DNA from: Eubacteriales bacterium
Lineage (GTDB): Bacteria; Bacillota; Clostridia; Lachnospirales; Lachnospiraceae
Reading direction: 5' to 3'
DNA: 64,000 bases
Assembly: GCA_030536555.1 (NCBI GenBank)
Contig: JAUNPU010000004.1
Span: 62,001-126,000 of the forward strand
The notes below the pieces were generated by a model. The model was not told where the DNA came from and did no database searches. It worked only from the letters and a program-made list of their open reading frames with translations. Of this stretch, positions 34,869-42,363 are shown in pieces. How positions within the stretch are numbered: position 1 is the stretch's first letter; every line of letters starts with the position of its first letter. The position numbers were made by a program, and so were the translations under genes.

Positions 34869-35132
34869 TTGGACAATTAATGGCGAAAATCGGAAAAATT
34901 ATCCAAAATCCTGGGGGAACACTTGATTTTAAGCTGAAAATGAGGCTGTTTGGACAATTATTGCCCAGATTCCATGAAAATTATCCAAAAATCTGGGGAT
35001 TTTGGATAATTGAGGGGCGATTTGAAGGAAAATTGTCCAAAATGTGTGTTATGTCAACTATTTCAGGTGCATAAGACCTGTTTTTCGGGATGGATTGGAC
35101 AATTTTTAAGGAAATCTTGATTTATTGTCCAA
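34869..35132. repeat. Four-unit inverted-repeat array (TTGGACAATT), copy X
   Basis: Four hairpin units, each a left half-site TTGGAYAATT and a right half-site AATTRTCCAA: 34869/34897, 34950/34979, 35002/35031 and 35095/35123 (first base of each half). Left-to-left spacings are 81, 52 and 93 bp. A conserved TATGTCAAC lies between units 3 and 4. The whole array aligns with the one at 56367-56639. Confidence 0.85.
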
Positions 35133-35146
35133 TGGGAACGTTAAAC

Positions 35147-35375
35147 GCCTGGCAAATCCGAAGTTTCCGCCAAAAATTCCCTTTTGCCAGGCAAAACAAG
35201 GAAGCCAGGTCCACACCAACCCCGGAGTTCCGCCAAAAAAGCAAGCCCGGACATATCGGCAAAAGCAGACCCATGTGGAGCACGTCGGTGTTTGGGCTGC
35301 GTATTTTGCAGCCCTACGCACCGCTACGTGCGGAAAGGAGCGCAAGCGTGGTCTGTGTTGCCGATATGTCCGGGC
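35147..35375. repeat. Structured element with 18-bp perfect inverted repeat
   Basis: A first hairpin pairs GCCTGGCAAA (35147-35156) with TTTGCCAGGC (35183-35192). A larger one pairs 35245-35262 with 35358-35375 (18 bp perfect, core GGACATATCGGCAA) and continues with CAGACC (35266-35271)/GGTCTG (35350-35355). It encloses two small hairpins: GGGCTGC-N7-GCAGCCC (35294-35314) and CGCAC-N6-GTGCG (35317-35332). Just after it, GGGCGGCTCGAAGCCAACAC is followed by a near copy, GGGCGCCCCGAAGCCAGCAC. Confidence 0.7.
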
Positions 35376-35460
35376 GGCTCGAAGCCAACACCGTTATTCT
35401 GCCTATTCTCTCCGGGCGCCCCGAAGCCAGCACTCTTTTCAGGGCACTTCCCGTCTCTTC

Positions 35461-36963
35461 TTAAAACCTCTTAATCTTCTTAGCCGAAGTCTTCTCGAAC
35501 TCCGTCTCTCTCACGATCAGGCTGTAAATCCGCTTATACACCGGCATGTCCTTATTGAATTCATCAATCAGGTTCTGCAGGGCTGCGCGGACATCCTGGA
35601 TGCCCTGCTTCTCTGCATATTCCATATCCGGGAAGATTTCTGCCTCGATCACCTTGTCTTTCTCGCGGACCAGGATCTCTTTCACCAGGTCGGAGCGGCT
35701 CAGCTCATTCTCCAGTTCCTCCGGAGATACGTTCTCGCCGTTTGCCAGGATGATCAGATTCTTCCGTCTTCCGGTGATGTATACATAGTTGTCTGCGTCC
35801 AGATAAGCCAGGTCACCGGTCTTTAACCAGCCGTCCTGCAGGGTCTCGGCTGTCTCCTTCGGCATCTTGTAGTAACCCATCATGACACTGCTGCCCTTAA
35901 CCCACAGCTCGTCGTCCACAACCTTTGCCTCCAGGTTGGGCATCAGCTTGCCCACGGAGCCCTTGCGGTTGTCCCAGGGCAGGTTCGTGCTGATAACCGG
36001 GGAGCACTCGGTCATACCGTAGCCCTGTAAAATGGTGATGCCGTACTCTGCGAACTTGTCGTAGTAGTCCGGGTCCAGGTAAGCGCCGCCGCTGCAGATG
36101 GTGTGCAGCTTGCCGCCAAATACTTCCTTTGCCACCAGAGGCTTCGGGATAGCCGGGTCCACGTCACGCAGCTTCTTGTAAATGGACTCGATCACCAGCG
36201 GCACCATCAGCACCAGCTCCGGCTGGAACAGCTTCATGTTCCGTGCCACACGCATGATGGAATCGTTGATGCAGGAGATCACGCCGATGTACAGGCCCTT
36301 GATGATGTCCATGGTCAGGCAGTACACATGGTTGATCGGCAGCAGAGACAGGGTAACGGTGCCTGACGGGATCTTCAGATCCAGCATGGTCGCATTGTCG
36401 GACAGGTTCCGGTGGCTCAGCATAACGCCCTTGCTCTTTCCGGTGGTACCGGAGGTGAACAGGATCGTGCAGAGCTGATCCGGTTCGATTGCGGCATCAA
36501 ACTCGCCCAGATTCTCTTCCATCAGGACGCCTAATGATCTCACGCCCTCCATGGTTCCCTGCATGGAAATGATGTGTTTGATCTTCGGGCAGGCGCTTTC
36601 CACTGCCAGCGCCACATCTGCGCGAATCTCATCGAAGATCAGCATTTCCACGTCTGCACGGTCCAGCTGCTCACAGATAGCTGCAGCCGGAAGCTGCACG
36701 TCGATCGGCACTGCCACGCTGCCGCTGTTGGTGATGCCAAAGTAGCTGGCGATCCAGGAATAGCTGGTGGTTCCGATCAGGGCGATATGCTTTCCCTTCA
36801 TGCGGAATGCTTCCACCATACGGCTCACTGCCATGGAATCCCGCTTCAGATCAGCATAGGTGCGTGCCTCGATCTCCTTGCCCACCTTGTAGCGAAATGC
36901 GTCCTGGGCGCTGTAATGCTCAGCTGCATAGTTCATAATGTCTTTTAAAGTCTCTACTGCCAT
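35461..36963 (-). CDS. Adenylate-forming acyl-ACP/acyl-CoA ligase
   Basis: 500 residues of the ANL superfamily. The ATP loop FTSGTTGKSKG is at 169-179, GYGMTECSPV near 325, the hinge GRRKNLIILANGENVSP near 405, and the C-terminal catalytic lysine is in TSAKKIKRF. The C-terminal subdomain is complete, so the enzyme should both adenylate and transfer. The acyl substrate cannot be deduced. It is the last gene of a cluster with a free ACP and a free condensation domain, so loading of the neighbouring ACP is the likely role rather than bulk fatty-acid activation. It lies 69 bp after the ACP gene. Confidence 0.85.
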   Translation of the reverse strand: MAVETLKDIMNYAAEHYSAQDAFRYKVGKEIEARTYADLKRDSMAVSRMVEAFRMKGKHIALIGTTSYSWIASYFGITNSGSVAVPIDVQLPAAAICEQLDRADVEMLIFDEIRADVALAVESACPKIKHIISMQGTMEGVRSLGVLMEENLGEFDAAIEPDQLCTILFTSGTTGKSKGVMLSHRNLSDNATMLDLKIPSGTVTLSLLPINHVYCLTMDIIKGLYIGVISCINDSIMRVARNMKLFQPELVLMVPLVIESIYKKLRDVDPAIPKPLVAKEVFGGKLHTICSGGAYLDPDYYDKFAEYGITILQGYGMTECSPVISTNLPWDNRKGSVGKLMPNLEAKVVDDELWVKGSSVMMGYYKMPKETAETLQDGWLKTGDLAYLDADNYVYITGRRKNLIILANGENVSPEELENELSRSDLVKEILVREKDKVIEAEIFPDMEYAEKQGIQDVRAALQNLIDEFNKDMPVYKRIYSLIVRETEFEKTSAKKIKRF

Positions 36964-37032
36964 AACGTCCTCCCTGTGCTGCAGCCCTTTCGCTGCAGAC
37001 GTTCCTTGCTGTGGTTATCGGTTCCCAGACGA

Positions 37033-37260
37033 TCAGTCTTTCAGAGACTCAATGTATGCTACAGCGTCTCCTACAGTCTTTACGTTTACTACCTCACGCT
37101 CCTCAACCTCGATGTCGTAGGTCTCTTCCAGCTCGCCTACCATGCTCATGAAGTCGTAGGAATTGAATCCCAGATCCTCTACAAAGCGGGAATCCTCATG
37201 AATATCATCCGGATTCACGTCAACATACTCACAGATTACATTTTTTAACTCTTCCAACAT
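37033..37260 (-). CDS. Acyl carrier protein of the biosynthetic cluster
   Basis: 75 residues from the ATG at 37260, eight bases after GGAGG; a longer in-frame start at 37314 overlaps the preceding stop and is less likely. The carrier motif is LGFNSYDFMSM, with the Ser of the NS pair as the phosphopantetheine site; the usual DSL reads NSY. It is acidic and four-helical by pattern. Its position between a condensation domain and an acyl ligase indicates a dedicated carrier, not the fatty-acid-synthesis ACP. Confidence 0.88.
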   Translation of the reverse strand: MLEELKNVICEYVDVNPDDIHEDSRFVEDLGFNSYDFMSMVGELEETYDIEVEEREVVNVKTVGDAVAYIESLKD

Positions 37261-37314
37261 CAGATTATCCTCCATTTTCTCTATGCTTTTATCGGTAATT
37301 TGCAGGCAATACAC

Positions 37315-38724
37315 CTATGCCCAGTCAATGATTTCCTGTACGGTGCGGCTGCAGTCCTCTACTCCGTAGAAGATCATGCGGCAGACAAAGTAATACACTT
37401 CCTCTAACTTCTCCGGCGTCACCATGCCATCCTGGTACTCAAAGCAGAAGTCCAGTCCGTCGTCCTCCGGATGGTGGCTGACCGTCAGATACAGCGGCTG
37501 ACCGGCCTGTCCGTTGCCGTAGCGTGCTGCTCTGTACTTGATGTCGCCCAGATCCTCCAGACCCGGACCGTCATGCTTCATCGCCATGGGCTGGTAGGTC
37601 AGCGCCATGCCCTCGTAGGTCTGGCCATGCTTCAGTCCGTAACGCTGAGTCCGGTAGTAGAAATACTCCGGTGAGCTGAAGTTGGCATGACGGAACAGCA
37701 TATTCTGGCCGTCACGGATCTTGCACAGACCCTCTAAGAAGCTGTCGGTTTTCGGCACGATGGTGCGGAACGGGAAGCAGTGAATGCGGGTACCGCCGCA
37801 GCGCTTCTCGGTCAGAGTCGCACGTCTCGCAATCGTGGAGGTGATGGACACGTCATCGGTGTCATTTTCCTTCTGTAAATAGGTACGCAGTCCCATCATC
37901 AGCAGACAGGTCATGGAAATGTGCTGCTCCTCACAGAACTTGAACAGTCTTGCAGACGGCTCGCCTTCCAGATGGAAGTTCTTTAAGTGTGCGTCCATGC
38001 TCTTGGGAATCACGGTCGCTGCACGGAAGTTGGGGTTGCCCTCCTTCTCCCGCTCTGCCTCCAGTCTGCCCTTGCCGTACACATCCGTGTACATCGGCTC
38101 GCCGGAGCCGATCAGCTCATGGAAGAACTCCCGGTCTCTCTGGCTGCTCTTAGAACCTGCCTCGTAAGCCAGGTCCTTGTCCAGCTGCTTGAGATAGGAA
38201 GCCATCTCCTTCGGATACGGCACTGCATCGTATTTCTTGTGAGCATAGATCTCAATCACATCCCGGAAGAACATGATCAGGGACTGTGCATCCATGGTCA
38301 TATGGTTGACACAGATGTAGGTTCCCTGGTAGCCGTCCGGCATCTTGATCATCACGATCCGGTGCATGGGGGAGTCGTAGCGCTCAAATGGAGTGCTGGT
38401 CCACTCGGTCATCTTCGCCACCGCGTCCTCCGGCTTCCAGTGGGAGAAGTCAAAGTGCTCGATCGGCGCGGTCTCTTCCTTCACCACATACTGATATACC
38501 TTATTTTCTTTCTTATCAAATGCAAAACGAATCCGCATGGACTCGCAGCGCGCAATCGCCTCTGTGATGGCTTCGCGCATCACATCCCAGTCCAAATCGA
38601 TCTGGATGGTCAGGCTGGAGCCGATATTCAGCACCTCCTCATTGGGGTTGGTAGCCAGACAGTAAAAATGCAGATTCTGAGCTGCGGTCAACGGGTACGC
38701 CTTGTAGCCTTTTCTTGTTTTCAT
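37315..38724 (-). CDS. Stand-alone condensation-domain acyltransferase
   Basis: 469 residues of the NRPS condensation/acyltransferase superfamily. It begins YKAYPLTAAQNLHFYCL, and the catalytic motif normally HHxxxDG reads N140-H141-MTM-D145-A146, so the second His and Asp remain while the first His is Asn. There are no attached adenylation or carrier domains. The fold joins an acyl group held on a carrier protein to an amine or alcohol. With the adjacent ACP and ligase it would form a complete three-protein acylation system. It overlaps the upstream hydrolase gene by 4 bp. Confidence 0.85.
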   Translation of the reverse strand: MKTRKGYKAYPLTAAQNLHFYCLATNPNEEVLNIGSSLTIQIDLDWDVMREAITEAIARCESMRIRFAFDKKENKVYQYVVKEETAPIEHFDFSHWKPEDAVAKMTEWTSTPFERYDSPMHRIVMIKMPDGYQGTYICVNHMTMDAQSLIMFFRDVIEIYAHKKYDAVPYPKEMASYLKQLDKDLAYEAGSKSSQRDREFFHELIGSGEPMYTDVYGKGRLEAEREKEGNPNFRAATVIPKSMDAHLKNFHLEGEPSARLFKFCEEQHISMTCLLMMGLRTYLQKENDTDDVSITSTIARRATLTEKRCGGTRIHCFPFRTIVPKTDSFLEGLCKIRDGQNMLFRHANFSSPEYFYYRTQRYGLKHGQTYEGMALTYQPMAMKHDGPGLEDLGDIKYRAARYGNGQAGQPLYLTVSHHPEDDGLDFCFEYQDGMVTPEKLEEVYYFVCRMIFYGVEDCSRTVQEIIDWA

Positions 38725-39710
38725 TCTTGTTCCTCTTTCCTTTCCTTGTCCTGTCTGGTTTCAAAATAACGGTCGATCCAGCTCTTCACTGCTGTCCAGT
38801 ATTTCTCCGGATCTTTATAATAGGATTCCGCATGACTTGCGCCCTCGACGATCAGAAGCTCCTTGGGTGCCGCGCATGCCTCGTAAAGCTCATACACCAT
38901 GCTGCACGGAACAAAGGTATCCCTGTCTCCGTGGATAAACAGCGTGGGCACGTGGGACTTCTTCACCTCATCCAGCGCATTGCACTCCCGCAGGCCGTAG
39001 CCTGCTTTTCTGCGTGCCATCTGATCGGACAGGTGCATCAGCGGAAATGCCGGCAAATGGTAGGTGGTCTTCAACACGGAGCTGAACACATCCCAGGCGG
39101 AGGTAAATGCACAGTCGGAGATGATTGCCTTCACCTGCTTCGGAAGGTCCAGACCGGAGGTCATCAGCACTGTCGCGCCGCCCATGGATACGCCGTGAAG
39201 CAGAATCTCGCAGTTCTCACCATTTCTCTCGATCAGATACTTGATCCACTGCTCTGCGTCGTGACGGTCCAGACAGCCGAATCCGATGTAGGTTCCCTCG
39301 CTCTTGCCATGAGCACGCTCATCCACGCACATCAGGGAGAATCCCTGCTCATAGTAATGCTCCGCCATGCAGGCGTAGTCGCTTAAGCCCTCTCCGGTGT
39401 AGCCGTGAAAGCACAGCGCCACCCGGTCAGAACCCTTGCAGGGGAAGTACCTGCCGTGCAGCTTCACACCGTCCTCAGCGGTGACAAACACGTCCTCACA
39501 GGGATTCTGCTCGATCTTCGCCCGTGCCTCCTGAATCATGGGAATGTAGACACTCCAGTCCGTTCCCGCCATCTTCTGGGTCCGCTCCGTCTTGGCGTTG
39601 CCGCGAATCAGGGTTCTCCGGGTAAAGTATCTTGCAAGCAGATATTCAAGTACGGCTCCTGCCGCACCTGCTGCCGCTGCTCCCGCCAGCCATTTTGCCT
39701 TTTTTTTCAT
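38721..39710 (-). CDS. Membrane-anchored alpha/beta hydrolase
   Basis: 329 residues. An Ala/Gly-rich N-terminal membrane helix (residues ~5-28) is followed by an alpha/beta hydrolase domain with the nucleophile in HGVSMGGAT (GxSxG), an acid in HGDRDTFVP and the histidine in GASHAESY. It resembles the cell-envelope esterase/peptidase BEM46-like group. It may release, transfer or trim the product of the neighbouring ACP-dependent enzymes. It is translationally coupled (ATGA) to the condensation-domain gene. Confidence 0.85.
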   Translation of the reverse strand: MKKKAKWLAGAAAAGAAGAVLEYLLARYFTRRTLIRGNAKTERTQKMAGTDWSVYIPMIQEARAKIEQNPCEDVFVTAEDGVKLHGRYFPCKGSDRVALCFHGYTGEGLSDYACMAEHYYEQGFSLMCVDERAHGKSEGTYIGFGCLDRHDAEQWIKYLIERNGENCEILLHGVSMGGATVLMTSGLDLPKQVKAIISDCAFTSAWDVFSSVLKTTYHLPAFPLMHLSDQMARRKAGYGLRECNALDEVKKSHVPTLFIHGDRDTFVPCSMVYELYEACAAPKELLIVEGASHAESYYKDPEKYWTAVKSWIDRYFETRQDKERKEEQE

Positions 39711-39737
39711 GCTTATCCTTCTTTCTTTGTATGCAGG

Positions 39738-40058
39738 CTATTTTAAGAAGTTGTTCAGCTTCAGTGCCTGCTCGATGCTGCCTTCTACTCTCAGTTTTCC
39801 AATGGTAAATGCCAGTACCGGGTCAATCTTTCCGGCTGCCAGCTTCAGAAGGGTATCTGCTGAACAGATAAAGGTGGCATCGCGGTCATAGTATTCATAC
39901 GGCTCCACATACAGCCTGCCGTCCTTCACCTCCGCGTAAAATGCACCCTCGCCTTCTCCTGTGATGTTGAACTGGTATGCCAGATGCTCCTGGACACCGC
40001 TCACATCATTTCTCATAAAAAGCTCTTTTGCCTTTGCAAAAACTTCCTCATAAGTCAT
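39738..40058 (-). CDS. SCP2 sterol-transfer-like lipid-binding protein
   Basis: 106 residues of the SCP2 fold: YQFNITGEGEGAFYAEVKDG and DATFICSADTLLKLAAGKIDP are the family pattern, ending in GKLRVEGSIEQALKLNNFL. SCP2 domains bind acyl chains or other lipids in a hydrophobic tunnel. It is the first gene of the cluster, directly behind a promoter with a TetR-type operator. A role in presenting a lipid substrate or carrying the product is inferred from context. Confidence 0.85.
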   Translation of the reverse strand: MTYEEVFAKAKELFMRNDVSGVQEHLAYQFNITGEGEGAFYAEVKDGRLYVEPYEYYDRDATFICSADTLLKLAAGKIDPVLAFTIGKLRVEGSIEQALKLNNFLK

Positions 40059-40094
40059 ATCTCATAACTCCCGCTTTGTTCATATTTCTCCGAT

Positions 40095-40111
40095 TTCGAC
40101 CAGCGGTCGAA
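40095..40111. promoter_or_regulatory. TetR-type operator
   Basis: Perfect 7-bp inverted repeat TTCGACC-AGC-GGTCGAA located about 15 bp downstream of the -10 of the SCP2 promoter, hence over the transcription start region. Position between divergent TetR and biosynthetic genes suggests it is the TetR site. Confidence 0.65.
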
Positions 40112-40125
40112 TCAGGATTAACTTA

Positions 40126-40154
40126 ACATTATCACGTTTCCCCACCCCCGTCAA
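40126..40154 (-). promoter_or_regulatory. Promoter of the SCP2-hydrolase-C-ACP-ligase operon
   Basis: On the minus strand TTGACG (40149-40154), 17-bp spacer, TAATGT (40126-40131). Confidence 0.65.
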
Positions 40155-40302
40155 TACTTGGAAAGGTTTAAGTTTTTTTACGAAAAGCCCCGAAATACAA
40201 GGCTTTGTGAAATGTAGTTGTATTTTCTGCGATAGTTCTGCTATACTTGCACATATAGCGCAGAAACCCGATTGTATCATATGGAGAACATAAGGATAAA
40301 CC

Positions 40303-40920
40303 ATGAATAACAATGAAAAAAAGACCCGGATTCTGGATGCCATGCAGGAGCTGATGGCGGAAGGGAAGGGCAATACCGTCACCGTAAGTGAGATTGCGAA
40401 GAAGGCCGGGATTGGAAAAGGAAGCATTTATTATTATTTTCAGTCGAAAAATGACATCATCGAGGGCGTGATCGAGCGCTCCTACTCCCGCGTGCTGGAG
40501 GCGGGGCGGAATCTGGCGGCCTCTGAGGACATCTCCGTATTTCAGAAGCTGGAGATCATTCACCGTGCCTGCCTGGATGCTGCCAGAGAGCTGCGCCGCC
40601 AGGAGATGATCGGCTCCTTCTCCGAGCAGCAGCAGAGCGCCCTGATCCACCAGAAGTTCTCCCGGATCATCATCACCGAGCTGAAGCCGATCCTGACCGA
40701 CATTCTCCGTCAGGGCGTCCGCGAACAGGTCATCCAGTGCGATTATCCGGAGGAGTACGCCCACATTACCCTGCTGTTTCTCACCGTCACCCTGGACAAC
40801 AGCCTGGTGCCCCTGAAGCAGGAGGAGCTTTCCCGGACACTGCTGGCATTTACCCAGATGCAGGAGCGGGGGCTGAACATCCCCGCCGGAATCTTCCACT
40901 TTGTGGTGCCGGAGCAGTGA
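40303..40920 (+). CDS. TetR/AcrR family regulator
   Basis: 205 residues. The N-terminal helix-turn-helix is IAKKAGIGKGSIYYYFQSKNDII (positions ~32-54). The C-terminal ligand domain is long and variable. It is divergent from the biosynthetic cluster, with 244 bp between the two starts containing the operator at 40095-40111. A second looser repeat (TTCTGCG ... CGCAGAA, 40227-40266) spans its own promoter region, which suggests self-regulation. The effector is unknown; a lipid or the cluster product is a reasonable guess. Confidence 0.88.
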   Translation: MNNNEKKTRILDAMQELMAEGKGNTVTVSEIAKKAGIGKGSIYYYFQSKNDIIEGVIERSYSRVLEAGRNLAASEDISVFQKLEIIHRACLDAARELRRQEMIGSFSEQQQSALIHQKFSRIIITELKPILTDILRQGVREQVIQCDYPEEYAHITLLFLTVTLDNSLVPLKQEELSRTLLAFTQMQERGLNIPAGIFHFVVPEQ

Positions 40921-40980
40921 TGGAGACGTGCGCCTCCGGGCACCTGACAATCAGAAAGCGTGTCCTGACACGCACCACAC

Positions 40981-41008
40981 AAAAAGAGGGAGCTTTCCGC
41001 TCCCTCCC
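40981..41008 (-). terminator. Bidirectional terminator between tetR and wall-binding gene
   Basis: GAGGGAGC (40986-40993) pairs with GCTCCCTC (40999-41006); on the minus strand it is followed by TTTTT. Confidence 0.8.
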
Positions 41009-41044
41009 TGTATCTGTATCCTGTTCGAATATCTGCCTGATGAC

Positions 41045-41434
41045 CTACTTCTCTACCCAGGCTCCGTCCTCACCTACATAGTAGCTGTCAACCATCGTAT
41101 CCTTCGCCATGGTAAAGTCTTTATAGAAGAAATACCACTTGCCGCCGATCTCAAGCCAGCCGGTTACGGTAGCGCCGCTTCCGTCTACCCAGTACCAGTT
41201 GTCACCGTTGTTGATCCACTTGTTGGTCGCCATGGTGCCGTCCGGCTCGATCCAGAACCAGGCGCCGCTGGAGATCACCCACTGGTTCTTCGCCTGTGCG
41301 CCGTTGCCGTTGTAATAGTTCCATGCATTGCCGTTCTGCACCCATCCGGTCTGTGCAAAGCCTGCAAATGCGCTGGATAATGTCATCACTGCTGCTGCTC
41401 CAAGAACTGCCATTGCTTTCATCTGCTTTTTCAT
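41045..41434 (-). CDS. Small secreted cell-wall-binding repeat protein (1)
   Basis: 129 residues: a signal peptide (about 1-27, ending GFAQ) and then only wall-binding repeats of the choline-binding type, e.g. GWVQNGNAWNYYNGNGAQ, GAWFWIEPDGTMATNKW, DNWYWVDGSGATVTGW and GKWYFFYKD. No other domain. It is the second of two tandem paralogues 12 bp apart and probably decorates the surface or competes for wall sites. The function is not known. Confidence 0.85.
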   Translation of the reverse strand: MKKQMKAMAVLGAAAVMTLSSAFAGFAQTGWVQNGNAWNYYNGNGAQAKNQWVISSGAWFWIEPDGTMATNKWINNGDNWYWVDGSGATVTGWLEIGGKWYFFYKDFTMAKDTMVDSYYVGEDGAWVEK

Positions 41435-41446
41435 CCTGATATCCTC

Positions 41447-41959
41447 CTAGTGTACCCACTTGCCATCTGGTCCTACCCGGTATCCGCCCGGAACCAGAGC
41501 ATCCGCAGCCATCACGCCGCTCTTTAAGAAATAATAATAATCACCATCGATCATGCACCAGCCGTTCTTCACAGCCGCACCGTGCTCATCGAAGTAATAC
41601 CACTTGCCTTCCTCAGCCTCAACCCACTGGTTAGCCGCCATGGTGCCGTCTTCCTGCAGATAGTAAGTCCTGCTGTCCAGCTTTAAGAGCTGGCTGGTCA
41701 GAAAATAGCCGTTGCCATCCATATAATACCAGGCATCGTCTGCATTCACCCACTGGTTTGATGCCATGGAGCCGTCATTGTTCACCCAGAATGTGCCGCC
41801 CTCGGTGGTAATCCAGGTATTCTTCGCCACAGTTCCATCCAGATTGTAATAGTACCAGTCGCTTCCAACCTTGCCCCATCCTTCTGCAAATGCCGCTGTG
41901 CAAGACAGCACTGACAAAGCTGCCGTCAGAGCCATCACTTTAAAAATATGTTTCTTCAT
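41447..41959 (-). CDS. Small secreted cell-wall-binding repeat protein (2)
   Basis: 170 residues: a signal peptide (1-25, ending AFAEG) followed by about six wall-binding repeats (DWYYYNLDGTVAKNTW, GTFWVNNDGSMASNQW, AWYYMDGNGYFL, RTYYLQEDGTMAANQW, GKWYYFDEHGAAVKNGW, YYYFLKSGVMA). The repeat DGxMAxNQW is shared with the downstream paralogue. It has its own consensus promoter at 42003-42031. No catalytic domain is present. Confidence 0.85.
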   Translation of the reverse strand: MKKHIFKVMALTAALSVLSCTAAFAEGWGKVGSDWYYYNLDGTVAKNTWITTEGGTFWVNNDGSMASNQWVNADDAWYYMDGNGYFLTSQLLKLDSRTYYLQEDGTMAANQWVEAEEGKWYYFDEHGAAVKNGWCMIDGDYYYFLKSGVMAADALVPGGYRVGPDGKWVH

Positions 41960-42002
41960 ATTGTCCCCGTCTCCTTTTCACAAACTAGTATCATCTGAGT
42001 CC

Positions 42003-42031
42003 ATCATACTTTTTACCATGCGGTTTGTCAA
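42003..42031 (-). promoter_or_regulatory. Promoter of the tandem wall-binding protein genes
   Basis: On the minus strand TTGACA (42026-42031), 17-bp spacer, TATGAT (42003-42008). Confidence 0.75.
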
Positions 42032-42063
42032 CGGTTACTTTCTTTCAATTTTCTGTACAGCAA

Positions 42064-42102
42064 AGCTGCAGCCCATGCGGTTTTCCCGTCAGAGCTGCAG
42101 CT
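42064..42102 (-). terminator. Possible terminator of the catabolic operon
   Basis: AGCTGCAGC (42064-42072) pairs with GCTGCAGCT (42094-42102), downstream of the last gene of the operon. The following T run is short (TTTG), so this is tentative. Confidence 0.4.
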
Positions 42103-42109
42103 CACTTCA

Positions 42110-42355
42110 TTATAAAGTAGATTTGCCATCCATTACAAACTCTAAGATTTTGTCCCGATCTTCTTCATCTTCTATCTGAAGTTCCATGCGGCGCACATAG
42201 CCGCTTGAAAAAGCGCCCGCAAGGGCAAGGTACTGTGCCAGCCTTGACTTCAGATTGATTCGATCTCCCTCTGCGGAAACAAGCTCCACATGTCCCTTGC
42301 AGGAATCGATCACTTCAAAGAGACCTGCTAAATTCGTTACATTCTCAAGTGTCAT
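42110..42355 (-). CDS. HPr-like protein lacking the phosphorylation histidine
   Basis: 81 residues. The segment VELVSAEGDRINLKSRLAQYLALA resembles the central part of the phosphocarrier HPr (xxxLxSxxGxxxNLKSxxxxxxLxxxxG), and the end EDEEDRDKILEFV matches its last helix. The N-terminal active-site region (HARP motif with His15) is absent, so it cannot be a PTS phosphocarrier. It may be a regulatory relic or a small subunit for the adjacent dehydrogenase. It starts 8 bp after the alcohol dehydrogenase stop and is the last gene of the LacI-controlled operon. The HPr relation is my reading of a short pattern. Confidence 0.55.
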   Translation of the reverse strand: MTLENVTNLAGLFEVIDSCKGHVELVSAEGDRINLKSRLAQYLALAGAFSSGYVRRMELQIEDEEDRDKILEFVMDGKSTL

Positions 42356-42363
42356 AGTCTTCC

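Noticed and set aside
34869..35132. CRISPR array
   Set aside because: Repeats are short inverted half-sites with unequal spacing and related spacers, and no cas gene is present.
35125..35826. 233-codon plus-strand ORF
   Set aside because: It runs through a structured non-coding element and then antisense to the ligase gene.
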